From Eubacterium limosum (lineage in GTDB: Bacteria > Bacillota > Clostridia > Eubacteriales > Eubacteriaceae), in the NCBI GenBank assembly GCA_959020865.1, contig CAUEUD010000070.1:1-15766 (forward strand): a stretch of DNA of 15,766 bases, read 5' to 3'. A program made the position numbers and the translations under genes. Within the stretch, counting starts at the first letter, position 1, and each line of letters starts with the position of its first letter. The notes below the pieces were generated by a model, which searched no databases, was not told the origin of the DNA, and saw nothing but the letters and a program-made list of their open reading frames with translations. This document shows positions 6,463 to 13,431 of this stretch, piece by piece.

Positions 6463-7350
6463 GTGAAGGTATTTTTAGTAGCACTTGCAGTTCTGTGTGT
6501 GTGCGGCCTGGTATACTGGCTGCGCCACCGGGAGTGCGCCCACAGACACGGCAGACATCATGGCCATTCCCACGGCGGGGCGGTTTTTTCCATTGATGTG
6601 CTCGCCTACAATTCAAAGATCAACGGCTGGAATCCCGGCTTTAAGGTAGGTTTCTCCCTGCTGCTTCTGCTCATCTGTGTCATTGCCAATAACCTTTATG
6701 TATCGGTTCTGGTTATTTTGATCACAGCCTATGTTACAGTGGTCATGGGCGGTGTGCATTTCAGAGATTACCTGAGCTTTCTGAGAGTGCCGGTGGCGTT
6801 TCTCATCCTTGGGAGTATTGCTATCCTCTTCAATTTTTCAAGAGAGCCTCTTGGCCTCTGGGCCCTCAACTGCCACTTCTTTTATATTTATATTTCCCAC
6901 GACAGCCTCATGACGACGCTGTATTTATGGGGCAAGGCTTTTGGCGCAGTCAGCGCCATGTATATGATGTCACTGTCCACCCCGTCTACCGAGGTCTTTG
7001 GAGTTTTGCGCCGCGTGCATGTCCCCAAGCTTGTTATTGAGCTGATGAACATGATCTATCGGTATATTTTTATTCTGATGGATACTCAGGCCAAAATGAA
7101 AAACTCGGCGGAGTCCCGGCTGGGCTACTGCGATTTTAAGACAGCGGTTTATTCCTTCGGCCACTCCATGAGCAATCTTTTTGTGGTCTCCATGAAGCGT
7201 GCCAGCCAGTACTATGACGCCATGGAGGCAAGGTGCTATGATGGCGATCTGCTGTTTTTAGAGGCTGAGAAGCCCCTTCGCAGAGAACAGGTAATGGCTG
7301 GGGCGCTGGTTGTCCTGCTGCTGGCAGCTGTTTGGATTTTAAAATTCTAG
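6463..7350 (+). CDS. cbiQ: Cobalt ECF transporter transmembrane coupling subunit CbiQ with His-rich N-terminal extension
   Basis: CbiQ is the T component that couples the ATPase to CbiM. The core from about residue 40 has the family pattern of membrane helices and a cytoplasmic coupling region (RRVHVPKLVIELMNMIYRYIFIL, then AESRLGYCDFKTA and SQYYDAMEARCYDGD), which carries the charged motifs that contact CbiO. The 295-residue length is longer than usual because of a hydrophobic N-terminal helix (3-20) followed by seven histidines in residues 22-37 (HRECAHRHGRHHGHSHGG). I chose the GTG at 6463 because AGGAG ends 7 nt before it; a TTG two codons upstream is too close to that site. It ends 11 bp before cbiO. 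The His cluster may bind metal (inference). Confidence 0.93.
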   Translation: MKVFLVALAVLCVCGLVYWLRHRECAHRHGRHHGHSHGGAVFSIDVLAYNSKINGWNPGFKVGFSLLLLLICVIANNLYVSVLVILITAYVTVVMGGVHFRDYLSFLRVPVAFLILGSIAILFNFSREPLGLWALNCHFFYIYISHDSLMTTLYLWGKAFGAVSAMYMMSLSTPSTEVFGVLRRVHVPKLVIELMNMIYRYIFILMDTQAKMKNSAESRLGYCDFKTAVYSFGHSMSNLFVVSMKRASQYYDAMEARCYDGDLLFLEAEKPLRREQVMAGALVVLLLAAVWILKF

Positions 7351-7361
7351 GAGAAGGCAAC

Positions 7362-8195
7362 ATGAAAGAAACAATCATTGAAATAAAAAATCTAAAGTAC
7401 GCATACACTGGGGATAAGCCGGCACTTCGGGGCATTGATGTGACCATCGGAAAGGGCGAGCGTATTGCGGTTATCGGCTCTAACGGGGCTGGAAAGTCGA
7501 CCTTTTTCCTGAACCTTAACGGCGTGCTCACACCGGACAGCGGCGAAATTTATTTTAAAGGTCAGAAGTTAACCCGGGATAAAAAGGATCTGAATACACT
7601 GCGGAAGTCCATCGGGATCGTTTTTCAGGATGCGGATAACCAGATCATTGCGTCGACCGTTATGGGGGAGGTCTCCTTTGGCCCTATGAACCTCAAGCTT
7701 CCCAGAGAAGAGGTCGTCCGCCGGGTTGACGAAGCTCTGGAATATATGAATATTACGGATTTTAAGGACCGGCCGCCCCATTATCTGAGCGGTGGAGAAA
7801 AAAAGCGGATCACCATTGCCGACATCATTGCCATGCACTCCGAGGTCATTGTCTTTGATGAGCCCACCGCGGCTCTGGACCCGCTGAATGCGGAAATGCT
7901 GGAAGAGGTGCTTGAGAAGCTGGCCGCTCAGGAAAAAACCATGCTGATCTCCACCCACGATGTCGATTTTGCCTATCGCTGGGCGGAGCGCGCTCTTGTT
8001 TTTTGCGATGGACAGATTATCGCCGACGCTCCGCCGGTCGAAATTTTTAGCGATGAGGAGATTCTGAGACGGGCCAACCTGAAAAAGCCTATGATGCTGG
8101 AGGTTTACAACGCCATGGTGGCAAAGGGGATGCTCCCGGACAACCAGGCTTATCCGAAGGATGTGGCGGCGTTTAAACACTTGCTGGAGGACTAA
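7362..8195 (+). CDS. cbiO: Cobalt ECF transporter ATP-binding subunit CbiO
   Basis: A 277-residue ABC ATPase that powers cobalt import with CbiM, CbiN and CbiQ. All motifs are intact: Walker A GSNGAGKST (39-47), Q-loop VFQD with Q89, signature LSGGEKKR (142-149), Walker B VIVFDE (162-167), D-loop ALDP and the switch His in STHD (H199). DADNQI after the Q-loop (90-95) is typical of ECF ATPases. The ATG at 7362 has AGGAGAAGG just upstream; a frame opening earlier inside cbiQ has no such support. This is the last gene of the cbi operon, followed by a strong terminator. Confidence 0.96.
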   Translation: MKETIIEIKNLKYAYTGDKPALRGIDVTIGKGERIAVIGSNGAGKSTFFLNLNGVLTPDSGEIYFKGQKLTRDKKDLNTLRKSIGIVFQDADNQIIASTVMGEVSFGPMNLKLPREEVVRRVDEALEYMNITDFKDRPPHYLSGGEKKRITIADIIAMHSEVIVFDEPTAALDPLNAEMLEEVLEKLAAQEKTMLISTHDVDFAYRWAERALVFCDGQIIADAPPVEIFSDEEILRRANLKKPMMLEVYNAMVAKGMLPDNQAYPKDVAAFKHLLED

Positions 8196-8226
8196 AGGGA
8201 AGCAGCCGAAGCAAAAAATGTATAGA

Positions 8227-8258
8227 AGAACCAGCCCTGAATGTGCTGGTTCTTTTTT
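8227..8258 (+). terminator. Intrinsic terminator after cbiO
   Basis: A perfect 9-bp stem AGAACCAGC/GCTGGTTCT (8227-8235 and 8245-8253) with a 9-nt loop runs into six T residues. It separates the cobalt transporter operon from the corrinoid protein operon, which has its own promoter about 25 bp further on. Confidence 0.93.
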
Positions 8259-8281
8259 GTCATCAATTTAGCCTGTCGTGG

Positions 8282-8311
8282 TTGTTTTTTATGAGTATGC
8301 TATGTTATACT
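8282..8311 (+). promoter_or_regulatory. Promoter with overlapping operator-like palindrome before the corrinoid protein gene
   Basis: TTGTTT (8282-8287), an 18-bp spacer and TATACT (8306-8311) make a plausible sigma-A promoter about 30 bp before the ATG. Over the spacer and -10 lies AGTATGCTATGTTATACT (8294-8311), with AGTAT/ATACT arms. Read on the minus strand it begins AGTATAACAT, the same element found twice before the mttB-like gene. Its overlap with the -10 suggests repression, probably by one of the GntR-type regulators in this same operon. Confidence 0.65.
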
Positions 8312-8341
8312 AAAAAAGATTACAATACCAGTGAGGCGGAA

Positions 8342-8986
8342 ATGATTGAACAATTAATTACTGCTTTTGTAGAGCTTGACGAGGAGCTCGTCAATAAGTT
8401 GACTAAACGAGCGCTGCGGAGCGGCATAAAGCCCTATGAAATTATCGAGGCAGTCAATTTTGCGCTCGGTGAAATCGGGAAAGGCTTTGAGACAGGGGAG
8501 GCCACGCTTTCAGACCTGATGATGTCGGGCATTCTCTATGAGCAGATCATCAACTCAAAAGAGATGCATCTTTATGACCAGATTGAGCAGACCAACAGGT
8601 CTGGTCTGATTCTCTTGGGAACCATAGAGTCGGACATTCATGATATCGGCAAGTCGATTTTTAAAAGCGGTGCGATTATCTCAGGCTTCAAGGTCATCGA
8701 CCTGGGAGTAGATGTCTCCTCTGATATTTTTATAAAAAATATCATCAAGTATCAGCCAGACATTTTGGGAATCAGCGTTGTCCTGACCAGCGCCGTGGAC
8801 TACATTAAGCGGACCATTGACGTTATAACAGGCGAGGGGCTGAGGCAGAATTTAAAGATTATTCTCGGGGGCAGCTTCATCGATGATGAGATTGTCCGAT
8901 GCTGCGGAGCCGATGGTTACGCAAATAATATTTTGGATGGTGTAAAGTTGTGTCAACGATGGATGGAAGAAAGAGCCAACCGGTAA
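8342..8986 (+). CDS. Methyltransferase corrinoid protein (MtmC/MtbC/MttC/MtgC-type)
   Basis: A 214-residue cobalamin-binding protein that carries the methyl group between a substrate methyltransferase and a methyltransferase 2. The N-terminal four-helix cap domain (about 1-85) is followed by a Rossmann-like B12 domain with the lower-axial-ligand motif D98-x-H100-x-x-G103 (DIHDIG), the S-x-L/T segment ISVVLTS (144-150) and the GG turn at 176-177. Length is normal for the family. The ATG at 8342 has GAGGCGG upstream; an open frame beginning about 33 codons earlier includes the promoter and is not used. It is the only corrinoid protein in the window and probably serves one or both MttB-like enzymes downstream. 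The first regulator gene overlaps its 3' end. Confidence 0.94.
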   Translation: MIEQLITAFVELDEELVNKLTKRALRSGIKPYEIIEAVNFALGEIGKGFETGEATLSDLMMSGILYEQIINSKEMHLYDQIEQTNRSGLILLGTIESDIHDIGKSIFKSGAIISGFKVIDLGVDVSSDIFIKNIIKYQPDILGISVVLTSAVDYIKRTIDVITGEGLRQNLKIILGGSFIDDEIVRCCGADGYANNILDGVKLCQRWMEERANR

Positions 8987-9675
8987 AATATCAGCAGATT
9001 GCTGACGATATCCGCTTAAAAATACTGGGTGGGATCTATGCCCAGAATGAGATGCTCCCATCAGAAAAAAAGCTGGGTGAGAAATATGGTGCGAGCCGGC
9101 TGACCATCAGAAACACGCTTAATCTGCTGGAGAATGAGGGCTATATCTATACGAAGGCGGGAAAGGGCTCCTTTGTCAAGGGTGTGTCCACCGATCTGTA
9201 CCGGATTGATATGGACATTAACAGCATTCTCAACGGTGGGTATGACCGGGTGGAGCTGATCAAGGCTAAAATGATCAAGCCTGATATCGACCTGGTTTAC
9301 GAGCTCAAGGTTTCAAGGGAGAGCAAGATTGTTTTTATGGACTGGCATATTTTTAAGGACGAGTCAATCATTGGCTATGACAGGCGCTTTATCCCTTATT
9401 TCAGAGGTCTACCCATTGATGAGAAGGATTTGACCTACACGGGCCTGAAGGATATGATCAAGGGCTCTCAGACAGATTTCAGGGAGGAGATTGTCATTAA
9501 CGGTATTATCCCTGAGGCGTGGCTGAAGGAAAAAATGGGCATTGACAGTAAAAATACAGACTCGGTACTTTTAGTGGAGCGCAAAATTTATGATGACCGG
9601 GGAACACCCACCGGCCTTGACCGTTTGTATCTGAATGCGGATGAGAGCTGTATCAAAGGAGTTTTTAGCGTATGA
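8959..9675 (+). CDS. GntR-family regulator with UTRA-type effector domain (regulator 1)
   Basis: A 238-residue HutC/FarR-type regulator. The N-terminal winged helix-turn-helix (about 8-75) shows KYQQIADDIRLKIL, LPSEKKLGEKYGASRLTIRNTLNLLENEGYIYTKAGKGSFV in the usual order. The C-terminal two thirds fit a UTRA ligand-binding fold (FMDWHIFKDESIIGYDRRFIP, LLVERKIYDDRGTPTGLDRLYL). The ATG at 8959 gives a 28-bp overlap with the corrinoid gene; a GTG at 8950 would add three residues, and no Shine-Dalgarno clearly decides between them. It is cotranscribed with the corrinoid gene and with regulator 2. It is a candidate for binding the AGTATAACATG element, with a methylated substrate or product as effector (inference). 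Confidence 0.9.
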   Translation: MDGRKSQPVKYQQIADDIRLKILGGIYAQNEMLPSEKKLGEKYGASRLTIRNTLNLLENEGYIYTKAGKGSFVKGVSTDLYRIDMDINSILNGGYDRVELIKAKMIKPDIDLVYELKVSRESKIVFMDWHIFKDESIIGYDRRFIPYFRGLPIDEKDLTYTGLKDMIKGSQTDFREEIVINGIIPEAWLKEKMGIDSKNTDSVLLVERKIYDDRGTPTGLDRLYLNADESCIKGVFSV

Positions 9676-10373
9676 GCAATGAACAACTGTTTACAACCTA
9701 TCAGGTTGTCTACGAGGATTTAAAGGATAAAATTCTGGATAAAACGTTTCAGCCCGGGGAAAAGCTGCCCTCTTTCAGTGAGCTGTGTGAGCTCTATAAT
9801 GTGAGCAATATAACAGTCCGCAAAAGCATTGAGCTGCTGCGCCAAAATGGCTATGTCCACTCTAAGCCAAGAATCGGTAATTTTGTAAATGAAATCAAGA
9901 ATGAGGTATACGCCCTGCGCTATAACCAGAGAACCTCTATGAAGCATGAGCCAACAGATGTAAAAGTCCTCTCGGTCGATTCGGTCGATCTCGAGGAGAT
10001 GAAGCAGTATACCAAGGTGCGGCCAAATCGGCGTGCCAAGTGTATTAAGATCGCCCGTATGCACTGCTTTGGACAGCTGCCTGTTATGTACGAGCTGATT
10101 TTCATCCTGCACAATCCACGGCTCAATATTCATTCCTTTAATGAGGAGCGCTGGATCAGTGACGGCATCGGTGTTATTAACAATTACGACATCAACAAAA
10201 AATTTTACCTTTCTGTCGATAACCATTGCGAGACGATAAAGGATAAGCTCTATCTGGAAGATGAGGACAGTATATTCCGAATTCTTATCGAATATTACAC
10301 GAAGCAGAACCGATTTGCGGGTATCTCTGTAAGCTTTGCCAGTTGTGACGATATTGATTTTCAGATTTCGTAA
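9672..10373 (+). CDS. GntR-family regulator with UTRA-like domain (regulator 2)
   Basis: A 233-residue protein whose N-terminal winged helix-turn-helix (about 8-75: TYQVVYEDLKDKILDKTFQPGEKLPSFSELCELYNVSNITVRKSIELLRQNGYV pattern) is clearly GntR type. The C-terminal part is UTRA-like but divergent (CIKIARMHCFGQLPVMYELIFI, DSIFRILIEYY). Its ATG shares the ATGA overlap with the stop of regulator 1, and AAAGGAG lies about 10 nt upstream, so the two are translationally coupled. The pair probably arose by duplication and then diverged strongly. They may sense two ligands, form a heterodimer, or divide the work between the two operator regions; the sequence does not decide. Confidence 0.88.
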   Translation: MSNEQLFTTYQVVYEDLKDKILDKTFQPGEKLPSFSELCELYNVSNITVRKSIELLRQNGYVHSKPRIGNFVNEIKNEVYALRYNQRTSMKHEPTDVKVLSVDSVDLEEMKQYTKVRPNRRAKCIKIARMHCFGQLPVMYELIFILHNPRLNIHSFNEERWISDGIGVINNYDINKKFYLSVDNHCETIKDKLYLEDEDSIFRILIEYYTKQNRFAGISVSFASCDDIDFQIS

Positions 10374-10389
10374 AAATTTGTAAATTTCC

Positions 10390-10418
10390 TTGACATCGCA
10401 TACAAAAGGTGTTAATCT
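10390..10418 (+). promoter_or_regulatory. Possible upstream promoter of the mttB operon
   Basis: A perfect TTGACA (10390-10395) is followed 17 bp later by TAATCT (10413-10418), a poor -10. If used, the transcript has a leader of about 170 nt containing both operator-like elements. The weak -10 may require activation, or the real promoters may be the ones further downstream at those elements. Confidence 0.4.
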
Positions 10419-10448
10419 TATTTCAGAAATTACTGTTAGTGTAATTCG

Positions 10449-10474
10449 ATTGAGTATAACATGTTATATATATT
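10449..10474 (+). promoter_or_regulatory. Operator-like element 1 before the mttB operon, with adjoining -10-like box
   Basis: AGTATAACATGTTATATA (10453-10470) contains the perfect palindrome TATAACATGTTATA. It is preceded by ATTG, forming a 15-bp direct repeat with element 2. TATATT (10469-10474) begins 16 bp after the start of the element. The same AGTATAACAT core occurs in inverted orientation before the corrinoid gene. It is a probable binding site for a GntR-type regulator. Confidence 0.6.
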
Positions 10475-10521
10475 TAAATAAAAAGGAGATGGTTTTCTAA
10501 GAGGATTATTTTTTTATAGCA

Positions 10522-10547
10522 ATTGAGTATAACATGATATTTATAAT
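10522..10547 (+). promoter_or_regulatory. Operator-like element 2 before the mttB operon, with TATAAT
   Basis: ATTGAGTATAACATG (10522-10536) repeats element 1 exactly, 73 bp downstream. A perfect TATAAT (10542-10547) starts 16 bp after the AGTATAACATG core begins, the same offset as the -10-like box of element 1. No good -35 accompanies it. The spacing of 73 bp is close to seven helical turns, so two bound dimers could face the same side of the DNA. Confidence 0.6.
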
Positions 10548-10594
10548 ATCTTGGCAAATTAAGTTGATTGATGATTAAAATTTAGGGGAGAATC

Positions 10595-12001
10595 ATGAAA
10601 TTAAATTATTCAATTGGAACAGACGAAGAGGTACAGCGTATTCACGAGACAAGTCTGAAGATCTTGTCAGAGGTGGGCGTGTCCTTTCGGTGTGAAGCGG
10701 CCTTTGATATTTTCAGAAAACACGGGGCCAGGGTTGAGAACGGAATCGTCTATATGGATGAAAAGCTTGTTGAGAAGGCGCTGTCTACTTTGCCAAAGAC
10801 CTATGACTGGTATGACCGGCTGGGGAACAAGATTACCATCGGCAACAAGGTTACGCATAATGCGCCGTCTTATGGACCGATGTATGTCTGCCAGAACGGG
10901 AAATATGAGCTGTCAAACCATAAACATCTGGTCAATTTTCACAAACTGCATGAGACCAGTAAGGTCATTGATATCTCAAACCCGAACGTCATTGATGTGT
11001 CCTATGTTCACGGAGAGGCAAGGGAAAAGTACCGCTTGGGCATTGCCCTGAAATACTGCCAGAAGCCTCTGATGGGACTGGTGGAAGGCAAAGCTGTCGC
11101 GACAGAGAGCCTTGAGACAATGTGCCGTTTTTATGGTCTGGAGGATATCAAAAGACAGATCATCGCAACCGGGCTTATCGACACGATGGGGCCGATGCAG
11201 ATGTCCACAGCAATGTCTGAGGCCCTGATCACATACGCCGAGCTGGGGCAGGCGGTAATTATCTGCGCGGGACAGACATTTGGCGTTACCACGCCGCAGT
11301 CCATGGCCGGTGTCTATACTCTGGGCAACGCGATGATTCTGGCAGCCATGGTTTTAGCGCAGCTGGCTCAGCCGGGCACGCCGGTGGTCTATTGTGGGAA
11401 GTTTGACTCGTCGGATATGCGGCTGCGTTCGGCGGCGGCTTATGGGGGAATAGAGGCCATGCTTGCCTGCGCTACCTCCAGGAGAATGGCTGACTTTTAC
11501 GGTGTGCCGCTGCACAGCGGCACGAGCAATACGGATTCTAAGCTTATGGATTACCAGGCAGGGGCCGAGTCATTTATGAATCTTTTGACTGCTTACCTGC
11601 TGAAGGTTGAATGCCAGGTACATGCCTGCGGATTGCTGGACTCTATGAACTCCATCGGCTATGAGAAGTTTATTCTGGATGAAGAAAAAATAGAGTCTTT
11701 GAAGCATCTGATGAAGGGGTATGCGATTGATGACTCGACGATTATGTTTGATTCGATCTTAAAGACAGGGCCGACGGGACAGCATTTTGAAAGAACTCAA
11801 AAGTCTTACCGGAGAGATTTTATTATGCCGAAGCTTTCGATTCGTGACAACCACAACAGCTGGATTCAGGCAGGCTGCACCTCTGCTGAGTCTCTGGCGA
11901 CAAAGGAATGGCAGCGGCGGCTGGAGGAATACACAATGCCTGAGCTGTCCGGAGAGCAGGCAAAAATTCTTGACACGCTCATCCCTGAAGAATACCGTTA
12001 A
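10595..12001 (+). CDS. MttB-family (trimethylamine/betaine-type) corrinoid methyltransferase 1, non-pyrrolysine
   Basis: A 468-residue member of the trimethylamine methyltransferase family. The family transfers a methyl group from a methylated amine to the Co(I) of a corrinoid protein. The frame runs uninterrupted to TAA, with no in-frame amber codon, so it belongs to the pyrrolysine-free branch that includes glycine betaine (MtgB), proline betaine (MtpB) and carnitine (MtcB) demethylases. Conserved stretches include GLIDTMGPMQMSTAMSEALITYAE, AGQTFGVTTPQSMAG, QPGTPVVYCGKFDSSDMR and NTDSKLMDYQAGAESFMN, all shared with the second copy. The ATG follows GGGGAG. It lies behind two operator-like elements and ahead of two transporters. 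The exact substrate cannot be read from the sequence; a quaternary amine is the best guess. Confidence 0.9.
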   Translation: MKLNYSIGTDEEVQRIHETSLKILSEVGVSFRCEAAFDIFRKHGARVENGIVYMDEKLVEKALSTLPKTYDWYDRLGNKITIGNKVTHNAPSYGPMYVCQNGKYELSNHKHLVNFHKLHETSKVIDISNPNVIDVSYVHGEAREKYRLGIALKYCQKPLMGLVEGKAVATESLETMCRFYGLEDIKRQIIATGLIDTMGPMQMSTAMSEALITYAELGQAVIICAGQTFGVTTPQSMAGVYTLGNAMILAAMVLAQLAQPGTPVVYCGKFDSSDMRLRSAAAYGGIEAMLACATSRRMADFYGVPLHSGTSNTDSKLMDYQAGAESFMNLLTAYLLKVECQVHACGLLDSMNSIGYEKFILDEEKIESLKHLMKGYAIDDSTIMFDSILKTGPTGQHFERTQKSYRRDFIMPKLSIRDNHNSWIQAGCTSAESLATKEWQRRLEEYTMPELSGEQAKILDTLIPEEYR

Positions 12002-12015
12002 TACTGGACTTACCG

Positions 12016-12039
12016 GGCGGCCGGATGACCCTGGCCGCC
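12016..12039 (+). other. GC-rich stem-loop between mttB-like 1 and MFS 1
   Basis: A 7-bp perfect stem GGCGGCC/GGCCGCC (12016-12022 and 12033-12039) with a 10-nt loop lies in the 77-bp gap. There is no T-run after it, so it is not a standard terminator. It may protect the 3' end of a processed mttB message or mildly slow transcription. Confidence 0.5.
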
Positions 12040-12078
12040 TGATAAGCACCGGTTTGTTAAATTAAAAAGGAGTAAAAA

Positions 12079-13383
12079 ATGAAAAATTCTAAGTTAAAAA
12101 GCATCCTTCAGTTTATTGTACTCTGTGCAGGGGGAAATGCAATTTTTTATGTTATTTTCATGCGAAGCAGCTTCTATGAAGCCTTTCTGGAAGCCTTCAC
12201 AATGACAAATGAACAGTTTGGCGTTTTATTCAGCTGCTATGCCTGGGTCGCAGTCGCAACCTATTTTCTGGGAGGGATTGTGGCCGATAAGGTTTCCACA
12301 AAGGTGCTGATGGTCATATCCTTTGCGGGAACCGGCTTGCTCAATATCTGGTTTGGCACCTTTCCGAAATACGAGACGGCGCTGTTAATCTATGCGCTGA
12401 TGGGCGTCACCACAACTTTGACCTTCTGGGCCGCACTGTTGAAGGCAACAAGACAGTTTGGACAGAGTGTAGGCAGTGAGAGTAAGGCCTTTGGTGGGCT
12501 GGAAGCCGGTAAAGCGATTTTTGAAGTCATCTTTGGGACATTGGCGGTTTTTCTGTTTACGAAATTTGCCGTTATGTCGGCAGGGCTTCGCTTTGTCATC
12601 TTTATGTACGGTGGCATTCTCATTCTTCTGGCGATCATCTCCCTGTTTGTTTTTGACAACGGCACAGGTGACGAAGCGGTCATCAGTGAGGAAAGCCCCT
12701 TTAAGCTGCTCCTCCAATGCCTGAAAAATGTGGATATCTGGATCTGTGCCCTGATGGGTGCCGGAGCCTATGCCATCGGGAGCACTCTGGGCTCCTATTG
12801 CGGTGACATTGTCGGCTCAAACTATGGTGCCACCGTCGCTGTTATGGGATATGTCGGGGTCATGACCGCTTATTTCAAACCTTTTGGCGGGCTGGGTGCC
12901 GGCTGGTTTGGCGATAAATTTGGACCGAGTGCGGTTTTGTTAATCCTGAGCATTGTTCTGACAGGCTTTGCCATTGTTTTCGCCTTCCTGCCAACAGGTC
13001 CGGAATATATCTGGCTGTTCTTAGTCCTTTTCGCAGTCGAAATTGTGTGTACTGGCGCTTTCAGAAGCCAGAAATACGCGACCATCAAGGAAGCGCGGGT
13101 ACCCATGTCCTTATCTGGGACAGCTTTTGGCTTTATGGCCACCATTATTTACGCATCAGACGCTTTCCTGCCACCGGTGATCGGCCGTTTCCTGGACACC
13201 TATGACTCCGTGACCGCTTATCGCTACACCATGCTGATCCTGGCAGGATTTGGCCTGTTGTCCGTTGTACTGTGCCTGATTTTCAGATACCGCAATAAAA
13301 ACAATATTAAAGAGATTTTAGTTGAGGAGAAAGAAGCCAAGATCCTTCGCAAAGAGGCAAAACAAAAAAGCGCCCAGGCCTGA
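12079..13383 (+). CDS. Major facilitator superfamily transporter 1
   Basis: A 434-residue integral membrane protein with about twelve hydrophobic helices in two halves. The loop after helix 2 carries an MFS motif-A-like GGIVADKVSTK, and the second half repeats it as GAGWFGDKFGPS. The short cytoplasmic N-terminus and a charged, lysine-rich C-terminal tail (KEAKILRKEAKQKSAQA) are as expected. AAAGGAG lies 6 nt before the ATG. It follows the mttB-like gene in the same orientation, so it probably imports the methylated substrate or exports the demethylated product. The family is not BCCT, the class more often found beside betaine methyltransferases. Substrate unknown. Confidence 0.88.
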   Translation: MKNSKLKSILQFIVLCAGGNAIFYVIFMRSSFYEAFLEAFTMTNEQFGVLFSCYAWVAVATYFLGGIVADKVSTKVLMVISFAGTGLLNIWFGTFPKYETALLIYALMGVTTTLTFWAALLKATRQFGQSVGSESKAFGGLEAGKAIFEVIFGTLAVFLFTKFAVMSAGLRFVIFMYGGILILLAIISLFVFDNGTGDEAVISEESPFKLLLQCLKNVDIWICALMGAGAYAIGSTLGSYCGDIVGSNYGATVAVMGYVGVMTAYFKPFGGLGAGWFGDKFGPSAVLLILSIVLTGFAIVFAFLPTGPEYIWLFLVLFAVEIVCTGAFRSQKYATIKEARVPMSLSGTAFGFMATIIYASDAFLPPVIGRFLDTYDSVTAYRYTMLILAGFGLLSVVLCLIFRYRNKNNIKEILVEEKEAKILRKEAKQKSAQA

Positions 13384-13431
13384 ATCCATGTGTTAAAAAA
13401 GACAGTGGATTTTAATTAAAGGGAGTTAATC

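Noticed and set aside
7332..7361. Earlier start for cbiO inside cbiQ
   Set aside because: No ribosome site; the ATG at 7362 follows AGGAGAAGG and gives the usual ABC ATPase N-terminus.
8243..8341. Upstream extension of the corrinoid protein frame (33 extra codons)
   Set aside because: It begins inside the terminator loop and includes the promoter; the ATG at 8342 has a ribosome site and gives the normal family length.
9972..9989. Perfect tandem repeat of TCGGTCGAT inside regulator 2
   Set aside because: Only two 9-bp units encoding SVDSVD in frame; most likely chance, with no sign of a functional repeat.
10490..10501. Tiny leader frame (ATG GTT TTC TAA) after AAGGAG before the mttB gene
   Set aside because: The Shine-Dalgarno touches the ATG with no spacing and three codons carry no signal; a leader peptide cannot be supported.
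13384..13431. ATCCA/TGGAT inverted repeat followed by T-rich sequence between the two MFS genes
   Set aside because: The stem is only 5 bp, AT-rich and has a 17-nt loop; too weak to call a terminator.
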